Below are positions 45,614 through 54,252 of a DNA stretch of 64,000 nucleotides, one piece after another. The notes below the pieces were generated by a model, which saw only the letters and a program-made list of their open reading frames with translations, did no database searches and had not been told where the DNA came from. A program made the translations under genes and the position numbers. The first letter of the stretch is position 1, and each line of letters starts with the position of its first letter. The stretch covers positions 62,001 to 126,000 of the forward strand of contig JADYXR010000133.1 in NCBI GenBank assembly GCA_021772095.1, read 5' to 3'. The stretch comes from Candidatus Obscuribacter sp. (GTDB lineage Bacteria > Cyanobacteriota > Vampirovibrionia > Obscuribacterales > Obscuribacteraceae).

Positions 45614-45742
45614 TCGCGGCGAGAGGAACGCATCACACCTATTGATCAGGGCAGACTGCATTTTGATTTTTCACAGTCGTCCACCGAAATGTATCCGAGA
45701 TGCAGTTATACAAGCATCATCACACAAACGCGCATTGAAACA

Positions 45743-46216
45743 TCACTTGCGCTTTTTGCCTTTCTCCGCAGTTCCAATCTCATTACCAAGCAAGCCGCGA
45801 AGGTCTGAGCATCCTCCGCACCGTTGTTTGGGGTTCAGCCTCAAGACAGTCCTGAACTCATTCTTCGCTTCTTCCACTTGACCTTTGGAAAAATAAATCG
45901 CACCCATTACGTTGTGCGCCATTGGGATTTTGTTGTCGATCTGCAAGGACTTCTTCGCGAGCTCTTCCGCGCGATCTCGTTCGCCCTGCGTGTAGAAGGT
46001 CCACGCCAGTCCAGCGATCGCCTCAGCACTTTTGGGATTTTTCTGAATGACCTGCTCGAACACAAGCCGCGCATCCATGTTTTTCTTCTTGTCGATCAGA
46101 GTGCGTGCCTTCTTTAAAAGAGCAGCCTCGGATTCACGCGCGCTCGCAACGGAACCGAAGCCAAGCGCGGTCACGAAAATAAGAATGATTGGAAGCAGGA
46201 TCTTCATCCTATTCAT
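45743..46216 (-). CDS. Secreted TPR protein
   Basis: From ATG 46216 the 157-residue protein begins with a signal peptide (MNRMKILLPIILIFVTALG, cleavage near VASA). Three TPR units follow (KNMDARLVFEQVIQKNPKS, QGERDRAEELAKKSLQIDN, KGQVEEAKNEFRTVLRLNP), ending in a Cys-containing basic tail (RCGGCSDL). It probably acts in the periplasm as an adaptor. The longer form at 46282 adds a non-signal-like segment and is less likely. Confidence 0.78.
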   Translation of the reverse strand: MNRMKILLPIILIFVTALGFGSVASARESEAALLKKARTLIDKKKNMDARLVFEQVIQKNPKSAEAIAGLAWTFYTQGERDRAEELAKKSLQIDNKIPMAHNVMGAIYFSKGQVEEAKNEFRTVLRLNPKQRCGGCSDLRGLLGNEIGTAEKGKKRK

Positions 46217-46586
46217 CTTAACTTCAAAACAAAACGAAATTGCTTGCAAGGTCATCGACCTCACCGGCCACGAACACGACATCTAAGATCTGAATTCGCC
46301 GCGTGAAACCTTCCAATTTCAATTTCACGATGTGGGCGATGGTCCGAAGTGAAAAACGCGCTTAAAACGCCTCTAAAATCGCTCTCCCGAAAACGGTCAA
46401 CAGCCCGACTCTCCAGCCTTTTTTGAGGGCGATGAAACATAATATACATTATCGGACTGGGAAGACCCGACTCTTCGCCCGTTAAAATCGCCCTTGCCGA
46501 GACGTTTTCACGATACCGATCACTTCGAACGTTCAGCCCAAATATTCAGCCCAAATTTTTTGACGCTCTGCGCGGACAGCTTTTCG
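46217..46586. other. Intergenic region without a supported gene
   Basis: About 370 nt between two minus-strand genes. I see no ORF with good codon use, no tRNA and no clear terminator. It probably holds the promoter of the TPR gene. Confidence 0.4.
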
Positions 46587-47300
46587 TTAAAGCTGCTGGA
46601 AGATTTTTGCAGAGATCTCTGCCATCTTCTTAAGCGCGCCTGGAAAGTCATGATTGTCTTTCGTTCGTTCGCCGCAGAAATTGCTTATCACTCGGATGTC
46701 TGCAAACGGAACTTTCAGGATCGAACAGGTCTGAGCGATAGCGCCGCTCTCCATGGTTTCGATTCTAACCTTGAAACGTTTTTGATACTCGGCCGATAAA
46801 TCATTGGTACCAGATATGGTGGACACCGTTCCGACGTCACCGACGTTGTCTACCAGCGTGCGGAAGAAATTCATTAGAACGCCATGATCCGGCTTCACGC
46901 TTACAGTCGCCCACCCGGCGTCTTCGATCGACATCCAGCCGGTCTCAGATTTGACAACGGCGCCTTTCGGATTGACGATGGCGCCCTCATCCAACATGTA
47001 GTGGTTTATTCCGAGGAAGGAGGTGCAGAGGCTAACCTTCTGGTCAAAGCTTCCTGCCAACCCGATGCTCAACACGCCGCCATAAGCCTGCCGAGTCAGT
47101 TCTCGAGCGACCGCACCTGCCGCGTTGGCTTTGCCAACGCCTGTATGCAAAATGGAAATTGAGTCTAATTCGCGCGTTTCCCAAAGTGGTGGCACTTCAT
47201 CGTCGACCACACCGGCGCCTTGCAGCACGGCTTTGAATTCGACAGGTGATGCGACGGCGAGCAGCAGGCGCGTGGAATCGGCGAGAAGATTGGAAACCAT
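46587..47300 (-). CDS. mqnB: Futalosine hydrolase-like nucleosidase (PNP/UDP family)
   Basis: The 237-residue protein is a nucleoside phosphorylase/nucleosidase-fold enzyme. It has HTGVGKANAAGAVA, SIGLAGSF, TVSTISGT, and the substrate-binding MESGAIAQTC with the Glu that contacts ribose, followed by RVISNFCGERTKDNHDF. These fit futalosine hydrolase (MqnB), which splits futalosine in the menaquinone pathway, better than 5'-methylthioadenosine/SAH nucleosidase, where the ending differs. I cannot exclude the latter. No other mqn gene is in the window. Confidence 0.72.
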   Translation of the reverse strand: MVSNLLADSTRLLLAVASPVEFKAVLQGAGVVDDEVPPLWETRELDSISILHTGVGKANAAGAVARELTRQAYGGVLSIGLAGSFDQKVSLCTSFLGINHYMLDEGAIVNPKGAVVKSETGWMSIEDAGWATVSVKPDHGVLMNFFRTLVDNVGDVGTVSTISGTNDLSAEYQKRFKVRIETMESGAIAQTCSILKVPFADIRVISNFCGERTKDNHDFPGALKKMAEISAKIFQQL

Positions 47301-47478
47301 AATGATGGACTCGACGGCAGGAACGTCGGCATCATATCAAGAGATGCAATTTCAAAAATGAACTAGTCCGCATGAAACCTGGATTGGCTTACTCGGACCT
47401 TTTAAGTTTCGGAGCGAACGCGAACGAACATGAGCATTCGAGTTGAATGTTTCCAACCTGACGACTGAAACGAACTTG

Positions 47479-48264
47479 TTATGCCGCTTCTGCGGTCATA
47501 GGAGTGGCAGGACCGATTAGCCGATCAAGAATTTCTTTTGCTTCTTTGTGACTCTGTCGATCGACGGTCATTTCCGAATACAACTTTGAAACAGTGGTTG
47601 TCTTTTCGTGAGACGAGCCAAAGATGTGAGCACGAATTTTAAAAGCGCGCTGATAGTACATCTCAGCTTCCGAGAACGCACCACGAGAGTGGTAGATCAA
47701 AGCCATGTTGTAACAAGCCGTGGCGATCTTGGCGTGCACCGGATCTAGAATTGATTCATAGATGAATAACGCACACTTCACGTGCGCAGTCGCCTCATCG
47801 ATTTTGAGAAGACTGAAACAAATCGATCCGACGAACATCTCACACTCAGCCGTTTTCAGATGCTCGTCACCATATGCGGTTCTAGTCGCTTCGAGCGCGC
47901 GTATTGCGAACACTTCCGCTTCATCGTAACGCCCCTGCGCATAACACAGCCCGGCGAGACTATCGAAGGAAAAGCCACGTCTCCAATCAGAATCTTGAAA
48001 CAAGTGCGATTCAGCGATCGCTTTAAGCCACATGCCTTCAGCGTGGGCAAAATTGCCTGAACGCTGGGAGCGCTCTGCCATCGTTCTATATTCGTTCCAG
48101 GCATCCGCGCGTTCCAATCTCGGAACAGGCGGAACTAGAGCCCGATGACGACCGGAGTTTGATTGCACGATTCGTTGCACCAGCTGCCCAAATCCTGCCT
48201 TTGGTTCAGGAAGAATGGCGTGTTCGCCGGTTATAAACGTGGGTGAGGTGGGCGATATCGGCAT
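47479..48264 (-). CDS. Kinesin-light-chain-like TPR protein
   Basis: From ATG 48264 the 261-residue protein has an N-terminal linker and four TPR-like units of the 42-residue kinesin light chain type (GRYDEAEVFAIRALEATRTA, LKIDEATAHVKCALFIYESI, GAFSEAEMYYQRAFKIRAHI). No signal peptide is present. On the minus strand GGAGG lies 26 nt before the ATG, with a small hairpin (GTCCA/TGGAC) between them that could bring them close. An ATG-preceding TTG is also possible. Partner proteins are unknown. Confidence 0.75.
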   Translation of the reverse strand: MPISPTSPTFITGEHAILPEPKAGFGQLVQRIVQSNSGRHRALVPPVPRLERADAWNEYRTMAERSQRSGNFAHAEGMWLKAIAESHLFQDSDWRRGFSFDSLAGLCYAQGRYDEAEVFAIRALEATRTAYGDEHLKTAECEMFVGSICFSLLKIDEATAHVKCALFIYESILDPVHAKIATACYNMALIYHSRGAFSEAEMYYQRAFKIRAHIFGSSHEKTTTVSKLYSEMTVDRQSHKEAKEILDRLIGPATPMTAEAA

Positions 48265-48468
48265 CAATTAGTGTCCAATTAAATGGACTTCCTCCAAGCT
48301 GTTTTGAGTATAGGGACGATTTGTGAAAATATCGTGACTCTGTGAAGGATTCCATCGAGTCAATCCCAACGCTCGCAAATGAGTGTTCATGCAGTTTTGG
48401 TAGCACATCACTTCAAAACGGATGAAAACTTCCTGAATGAATATTTTAAAATTTGAACTCGCGCCGGG

Positions 48469-48681
48469 ATTGTTGAATTGTTGACCAGTCGACAAACTTT
48501 CGCAGGCGTCCACGTTTCGCCTTTTATCAATGATTATAAGCAGTCTGAACCTGTCATATTGTTGAATTGTCCACCTGTCGTGTGGTCGAACTGTCGTCTT
48601 CTTGAATTGTTGTAGGGTAGGACAGTTGTCTTTTCATATTTTCGTATAGTCGTTTTGCTGTATTGTTGATATTCCAACAAT
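48469..48681. repeat. Cluster of short repeats and dyads in a 630-nt intergenic region
   Basis: TTGAATTGT occurs at 48473-48481, 48562-48570 and 48602-48610. TTGTTGAC-CA-GTCGACAA (48478-48495) is a near-perfect dyad with one mismatch, and ATTGTTG-N6-CAACAAT (48662-48668/48675-48681) is a hairpin. The element at 48660-48680 resembles the right arm of the hairpin at 32685. The whole 48265-48892 gap between divergent genes has no supported ORF. Confidence 0.6.
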
Positions 48682-48892
48682 CCATCATGTCGACAGGTTT
48701 AGCTTTCCAATCATCTTTATCAAAAATACTCTTACATCTAAATCCGTTCGCCGCCTATAATCCTCCAGGGTTTTACAATCCTGTTTATGTGCACAATGAA
48801 TATGTGTAGCCAGGCCATTACTAGTTCACGACAAAATACCTGCGCACACCTTCTCGAACGCGCCTCGGCGACCTGGATTACCGAAACACTGA

Positions 48893-50929
48893 ATGTTCAG
48901 TCATCAACACAATATCCCCAAACAGCACTACAGAGTGGAGACTTATCCGCACCTGGCGGAGTTGGTCAAGTGCATCCAGCAAACCCAGAAGATCAAAGGC
49001 GTCAAACATTGCTTCTATTGGGTCGATGACAAAGCCGTCCAGTACACGCTCAGCATGCATCAAAAGAAAGCCAACGAGGAAATCGAATGGTGGATGCATG
49101 AGTCATCAGACGCTGGTCAGCGGATGATTTGGTTCTACAGAACCAACGATCTCGGAGTTATTTTTCCGCAAATACTCTCTGCTGTGGGCGCGCCGCCGCC
49201 GCTTCATGTTGATGAGCCACCCGAGGAAACGACTACACTTCTCGAGTCTTTGGGCGGCATAAAATACTCTACGCCTGGAACTAAATACAACACTCCTGGG
49301 GCAACGCTCGCCGCGCAGCAAGCAGCGAATCGTCCGCCGCTCAATAAGCTGATAAGCGGCACGTTAGAGATACTCCCGCTCTCGTCAATATTGTTAATCG
49401 CAACCAAAGAAGATGCGACTGGCAGATTAGGTGTCGAATGCCCTGAAGGCGAAGGCGTCGTCATCTTTTTGCACGGTCGTCCGGTTCATGCGACTACACC
49501 GATGCAAACAGGTCTTGAAGCGCTTCTTGAACTGTGCACCTGGATGCAAGGAAAAATTTCCTTCACACAGGGCACCAAAGCTGATACCGCTACAATCAAC
49601 CAGTCAGTCGAACAGATTACCTACCTGGCCGCGCAACTCATAGAAAACATCGGCTTCTTACAAGAACATCAGATTGATGATATGGCTGTTCTAACAAGAA
49701 CTACCAATGCGATTTCAGAACAAGCTTTTGAGAAAAGAATTTTAGACGGTCCGCCCCTCGGATTAGATTTGCAGAAGAGATTTTTTCAGAATCTTGACGG
49801 CAATCGCAGTCTCAAAGACATATCGAATTTGCTTTCACTCAATCCAAGTCAATGGATCGCGATTGCAACAAACCTGTTGAAGCTGGGACTCGTTCTCACT
49901 CCCGATGGCCGCTGCGTTCTAGAGGATCCGTATGCAGAACCGCTCATTCAATCGCCCCAAGCGATTAGTGGCACACACAGCGCCAACCCGCAGGAGAAGG
50001 CGCTTGAGCAGCAGCGCCAGGCAACTACCAATCAGTTTCCAGAATCACAACAACAGCCGCAGATTTCGTTGAGTTCCGGCACCAGGTTTCCACAGGCGAC
50101 CAGCGGAACGTTTCCGCTCCCACCGCAGAATCAAGCAACAAGCGGCCAGTTTCCGACAAATCCACAAGCGATAAGTGGACAATTCAAAGCTGGATCTCAA
50201 CCGCGTCAGGAAGGAAACTGGGGAAATCAAACACCGACGCAGCCAGGTCCAGCGCCGTTGTTACCACCGTCCGCTGCATTTGGTGCCGGCGCCGGCGGTA
50301 CGACCGAAGGCAAGTTGCCATCACCCTCGGTGCAGGCCTTTATGTCCGCCACCTCGACGATTCAGGAATTGGACACGGTCCATATTGGCCTGGAAACCAC
50401 AGAACAGGTATTCAATAAAACATCACCAAAGCGGGTAAGCGCGCTGCTCACCGATCCTGCGACGAACATCTACACGTTCGAGACTATGCAGTATTTTCTG
50501 GATCGGGAGTTCGCCAGATCGTTTCGATTCGCGGGCACATTTTCACTTATGGTTTTCTGCATGAAGTTACGTCCAGTGGAAAAACCGACAATTCCCGCTT
50601 CGAAAATTGTCGATCTCACAAGCCAGGCAATCACGAAAATAAAACACGACGTCGACATATTCGGGCACTTCGGCGACCGCGGCTATGCCTTAATCTTGCC
50701 TAATCAAAACGCTGGACTCGCTGCAACACTAGTCGACAAAATCACAACGAATTTGACCAAGTTTTCTCCGGAACTCGCACAGGTCAGACCGACTTTCTTC
50801 TTCGGAATCGCGAGTGTCCCAACAGATGCTAAAGACATTGAAAGCGTAGTTGCCAACGCCCAGAAAGCCATGCACGAAGCCATTAAGCGAAACGTTACGC
50901 GCGTGATGTTCTCCGACATTGGCCGCTGA
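48893..50929 (+). CDS. DUF4388 protein with degenerate GGDEF-like domain
   Basis: The 678-residue protein has an N-terminal domain of about 130 residues (HYRVETYPHLAEL, FYWVDDKAVQYTL). A DUF4388 (PATAN-type) domain follows (about 145-260): ISGTLEILPLSSILLIATKE and VIFLHGRPVHATTPM. A helical segment leads to a Gln/Pro/Ser-rich linker (about 370-470). The last 180 residues resemble a GGDEF domain (TMQYFLDREFARSFRF), but the signature site reads GHFGDRGYALILP and lacks GGDEF, so cyclase activity is unlikely. DUF4388 is common in proteins of social or filamentous bacteria. The ATG has no Shine-Dalgarno sequence. Confidence 0.75.
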   Translation: MFSHQHNIPKQHYRVETYPHLAELVKCIQQTQKIKGVKHCFYWVDDKAVQYTLSMHQKKANEEIEWWMHESSDAGQRMIWFYRTNDLGVIFPQILSAVGAPPPLHVDEPPEETTTLLESLGGIKYSTPGTKYNTPGATLAAQQAANRPPLNKLISGTLEILPLSSILLIATKEDATGRLGVECPEGEGVVIFLHGRPVHATTPMQTGLEALLELCTWMQGKISFTQGTKADTATINQSVEQITYLAAQLIENIGFLQEHQIDDMAVLTRTTNAISEQAFEKRILDGPPLGLDLQKRFFQNLDGNRSLKDISNLLSLNPSQWIAIATNLLKLGLVLTPDGRCVLEDPYAEPLIQSPQAISGTHSANPQEKALEQQRQATTNQFPESQQQPQISLSSGTRFPQATSGTFPLPPQNQATSGQFPTNPQAISGQFKAGSQPRQEGNWGNQTPTQPGPAPLLPPSAAFGAGAGGTTEGKLPSPSVQAFMSATSTIQELDTVHIGLETTEQVFNKTSPKRVSALLTDPATNIYTFETMQYFLDREFARSFRFAGTFSLMVFCMKLRPVEKPTIPASKIVDLTSQAITKIKHDVDIFGHFGDRGYALILPNQNAGLAATLVDKITTNLTKFSPELAQVRPTFFFGIASVPTDAKDIESVVANAQKAMHEAIKRNVTRVMFSDIGR

Positions 50930-50987
50930 TTAACGGACTATTAAGTCATCACGTTGGATACGGTTTGCGTCAAGATTGTTTCAGCGT

Positions 50988-52931
50988 CTATTGTGAATCT
51001 GTTTTCGATTCTGATTTCGAATCCGGCGGTGCAGGTTTCGGCGTCGCCTTCGGATCAACATTCGAATCTGCTTTGAGATTTTCTTTCGTCAAGGATTTCG
51101 AGTCTACTTTAGATTCTACTGAAGAATCTGCCTTTGCATCTGCTTTCTGATCCGCCTTAGCACCTAGCTTCGCGTCGGAATTCGCAACCGGCGTCGAGTC
51201 CGATTTTTCTTTAGGCTCAGCTGAAGGAATCGGCTCGAGTTTCGCCAGCGGTTTCAAAGGTCTAGAATCTTTCTTAGTATCAGATGGTTTGTCAGTTTTA
51301 GGATCTTTGTTGACTGGCGCCGTGGTTTTCTTCGAAGATTTTGCTGCGGCGTCACCAGGTTTCGGCGCGCCTTTGAAAAGTGCAGTTGAGCTGGACTGGC
51401 TCGCAGTAGGCTCCGGAATGGCCGACAACTTAAGTGTCGGTTCTTCAGAATGACCGTCGCGAAAATCGAAACTTGCCGCGATCACTGCGTATTGTTCAAA
51501 TTGCGCCGTGTCGGATTGTTCTTCTTTCTCTGGCATTCGCGTGGTCGGAACCGGACATGGAGCCTTCTTACCATGATCGCCAGTGACATACTGTTCACTA
51601 ACTTCGCCGAGCAAACGTTGTTCGCTCAGAACGGCAACCAGCGGACCATACACGATGCCGGGCACGCGAAATATAGAAGCAGATTCGCTGCCGACGCTAA
51701 TGGTGACCGTGCCACCAGATGCAGTGCCTTCAGTTTTCACTGAACTGATCTGGTCGCGTTGAATACTTACGCGTGTCGCACCGAACCATCTCGAGACAAT
51801 TTCTGGAACGAATACGAGACGTTTGTCTGTGATAACAAATCGGCCTGGCCGTTCTTTATAAAAGACCATGACAAACTGGTTGAGGATTGACTCTCCAGGA
51901 ACCGGATTGAATCGCGATCCCATGAACATGGCACCGAAGACGGTGCCGAAAACCAGGAATATCCCTGCCCAAACCGCGACAAACATTCCCATGAATTTGC
52001 CCCAGTATTGACCCAACCGAATCGAATTCGCGGTCATTCCCTGGCGCATCGCTCCGGCATAATCGCCGGACTGCGATAAAGCGAATCCCAGGTGTCCTCG
52101 AGCAGTTGCGTCTTGCGGGGCGAGATCTACAGCGCGTTTATAAGCCGCCATTGCTTCTTTTGGATGACCGAGTTTGCGGAAACAATCACCGAGACCAACA
52201 AATGCACTTGCAGTCGACGAATCAAGTTTCAAACTCTTCTGGTACATCGGCAGCGCTTTTTCATAATCGCCACCACCGGCGATCACATCCGCGAGATAAA
52301 GATGCGCTGTTGGATTGTTTGGATCTAGTTCGATCGCGCGCTTGAGCATTTCAGTTGCTTGTTGTTTTTTTCCTAGACAGCCAAGCGAAAATCCCATCAC
52401 GACATATGGATACGCTTTATTCGGATCTCGACTGAGCGCCTGTTTCGAATAGGTTACCGCTTCGCGATATTTGCCTGAAATCGAATACAACCAGGCAACA
52501 TCCGAGTAGTAATCGAATACATTCGGATCGATTGAAATCGCCATCAACAATTCCGAGATCGCATCGTCAATCGAACCATTCATGTAGAAAACTTTGGACA
52601 GACGCTCATGAAGATGCGGATTTTGTCCGTGCTCTTTCAAGCCGGCTCGAAGCACTTCGATCGCTGCGGGAAATTTCCCAGCACTGACGAGTTTGTCGCT
52701 ATTTGCTATGACTGACGCCACTTCTGCGAGATCTTCGTCTGCTCCGGTTTCGCCGCCCGTGCTCGCAGTTACATCGACAGCAGAATTTGCGTCGGCACCA
52801 CCCTCGGTGCTAGCTTTTGCGGACGATGCATGACTGGAACCGGTGCCTTTCTTTGCATAACAGGCTGGAGCAGCACCGGCGATTGTGATCGCGATACCAA
52901 TGCTGATGGCAAGGAATTTTCTAGAAAACAT
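50988..52931 (-). CDS. Secreted TPR protein with membrane helix and Lys/Asp/Ser-rich tail
   Basis: From ATG 52931 the 647-residue protein has a signal peptide (MFSRKFLAISIGIAITIAGA) and then about seven TPR repeats (VIANSDKLVSAGKFPAAIEV, GKYREAVTYSKQALSRDPNK, GDYEKALPMYQKSLKLDSS). A membrane helix follows (GKFMGMFVAVWAGIFLVFGTV), then a PH-like region (RFVITDKRLVFVPEI) and a Lys/Asp/Ser/Pro-rich tail with KADxKADS-like repeats. The layout suggests TPRs outside and a cytoplasmic or peripheral tail. The longer form at 53000 starts before the signal and is unlikely. Confidence 0.75.
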   Translation of the reverse strand: MFSRKFLAISIGIAITIAGAAPACYAKKGTGSSHASSAKASTEGGADANSAVDVTASTGGETGADEDLAEVASVIANSDKLVSAGKFPAAIEVLRAGLKEHGQNPHLHERLSKVFYMNGSIDDAISELLMAISIDPNVFDYYSDVAWLYSISGKYREAVTYSKQALSRDPNKAYPYVVMGFSLGCLGKKQQATEMLKRAIELDPNNPTAHLYLADVIAGGGDYEKALPMYQKSLKLDSSTASAFVGLGDCFRKLGHPKEAMAAYKRAVDLAPQDATARGHLGFALSQSGDYAGAMRQGMTANSIRLGQYWGKFMGMFVAVWAGIFLVFGTVFGAMFMGSRFNPVPGESILNQFVMVFYKERPGRFVITDKRLVFVPEIVSRWFGATRVSIQRDQISSVKTEGTASGGTVTISVGSESASIFRVPGIVYGPLVAVLSEQRLLGEVSEQYVTGDHGKKAPCPVPTTRMPEKEEQSDTAQFEQYAVIAASFDFRDGHSEEPTLKLSAIPEPTASQSSSTALFKGAPKPGDAAAKSSKKTTAPVNKDPKTDKPSDTKKDSRPLKPLAKLEPIPSAEPKEKSDSTPVANSDAKLGAKADQKADAKADSSVESKVDSKSLTKENLKADSNVDPKATPKPAPPDSKSESKTDSQ

Positions 52932-53099
52932 GCTCAACCCAAGACACACGAATCGAAAACTAAATTGATTATGCCGGTCAATTTTGATCGACAACAGCAA
53001 TTGCTACTATATGTCATATCACGGCTTTAGACAACGTGCATAACCCCAGGGTGCTGTGCTAAAATGCCGCGTTCAACAAAGCGGAGACGACGCTGACCA

Positions 53100-54122
53100 A
53101 TGCCGACCAATAAGGACCAGGCGCCTGGTTTCGATGCTATAAATCAAGCGCTGACAAGTTTTTACGGACACCCGCCCGACCGGACATTCACAGACAACGA
53201 ACTGACCGGCACAGGATCTCCAGCACTTGATTCGATTTCGGTTTATCGGTCTCAGTCAGAAGCGCCGCACTGGCATTACACCACCCTTGGTTTCAGCGAA
53301 CTTTTCGACAAAGAGTCAGAAAACGCCGACTTGAGCGGGCTGGGTTTCGAGCTCACGTTTCGATTGACCGCGCCGATAACCGACAACCAGCCTCCACAAT
53401 GGCCTTGCGAGCTGCTTAATAGTGTGGCCTTCGTGATTTTCGAAAGTGGAACACATCTGCAACAGGGCAATCATATCGATTTAGAAAACGTGTTCAATGG
53501 TGGTGCTCAAGCCCGAATAGCAGCGATGATATTCACACGCGATTCAGAGCTTGAAAGTATCAAAACCAAAAATGGAAACGTTGAATTTTTTCAAGCCGTG
53601 GCAATCACCGGCGACGAATTGAATGCGGTGAAACGCTGGCGTGGAGAGAAGTTCCTCGAACTGGCAAAAGTGCAGTTAGGCAGTTTATTAATCGCTCAAC
53701 CTGGAAGAGAATCAATCACAAAAGATCCGGTAATTGCCTCCAAAGTCGAGCACGGTATCACCGCGGATGGTGCCGCGGATATAACGTTTGATTGCCCCGT
53801 TGCGGAATGGATTTTTACATACAAACCATCGATTACACTCGGTGTCGATGTGATTTCAAAACTTCAAGCCGCTCTCGTGGATGGCTTTTCCAGCAACAAA
53901 GGGATCATCATTCGCGGAGCGGAAAGCACAATTGTTTTTCGCAAAGGTAAGACCGCGAATTTTGAAATCGAAAACGACGTGCTTGTAATTGAAGGCACCG
54001 TGTCGGATGCACAAAGTTTTGTCGCTCAATTGAAACCAGAACCATCATCCTGCTGCTTTGCGAATTTACCAGTGGGGATTGAGGTAGTCGATGGACGTGG
54101 AGGCTCTACACATAGGCAATGA
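53100..54122 (+). CDS. Suppressor-of-fused (SUFU) domain protein
   Basis: Residues about 10-185 show the SUFU pattern: INQALTSFYGHPPDRTF, HWHYTTLGFSELF, GFELTFRLTAP and a later GDELNAVKRW. This domain was first known from the Hedgehog-pathway regulator in animals and also occurs in bacteria, where it is often linked to toxin immunity. The C-terminal part (190-340) has a beta-rich segment I do not recognise. No toxin gene is adjacent. GGAG lies 17 nt before the ATG, rather far. Confidence 0.8.
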   Translation: MPTNKDQAPGFDAINQALTSFYGHPPDRTFTDNELTGTGSPALDSISVYRSQSEAPHWHYTTLGFSELFDKESENADLSGLGFELTFRLTAPITDNQPPQWPCELLNSVAFVIFESGTHLQQGNHIDLENVFNGGAQARIAAMIFTRDSELESIKTKNGNVEFFQAVAITGDELNAVKRWRGEKFLELAKVQLGSLLIAQPGRESITKDPVIASKVEHGITADGAADITFDCPVAEWIFTYKPSITLGVDVISKLQAALVDGFSSNKGIIIRGAESTIVFRKGKTANFEIENDVLVIEGTVSDAQSFVAQLKPEPSSCCFANLPVGIEVVDGRGGSTHRQ

Positions 54123-54252
54123 GCCTCGATTCGTTCACTACACCTAAAAGCAAATCCAATACAAAAAAGTCGCAAAAATAATTGCTTCAAACTGTGCCAA
54201 ATTTTTCCAGTTTAGTTTTTCAAACAAAAAATCAGAACAATCAGGACGACTC

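Noticed and set aside
48787-49029. Plus-strand 80-codon ORF before the DUF4388 gene
   Set aside because: It overlaps the real gene in another frame, and its product is Ser/Thr/Cys-rich without a recognisable pattern.
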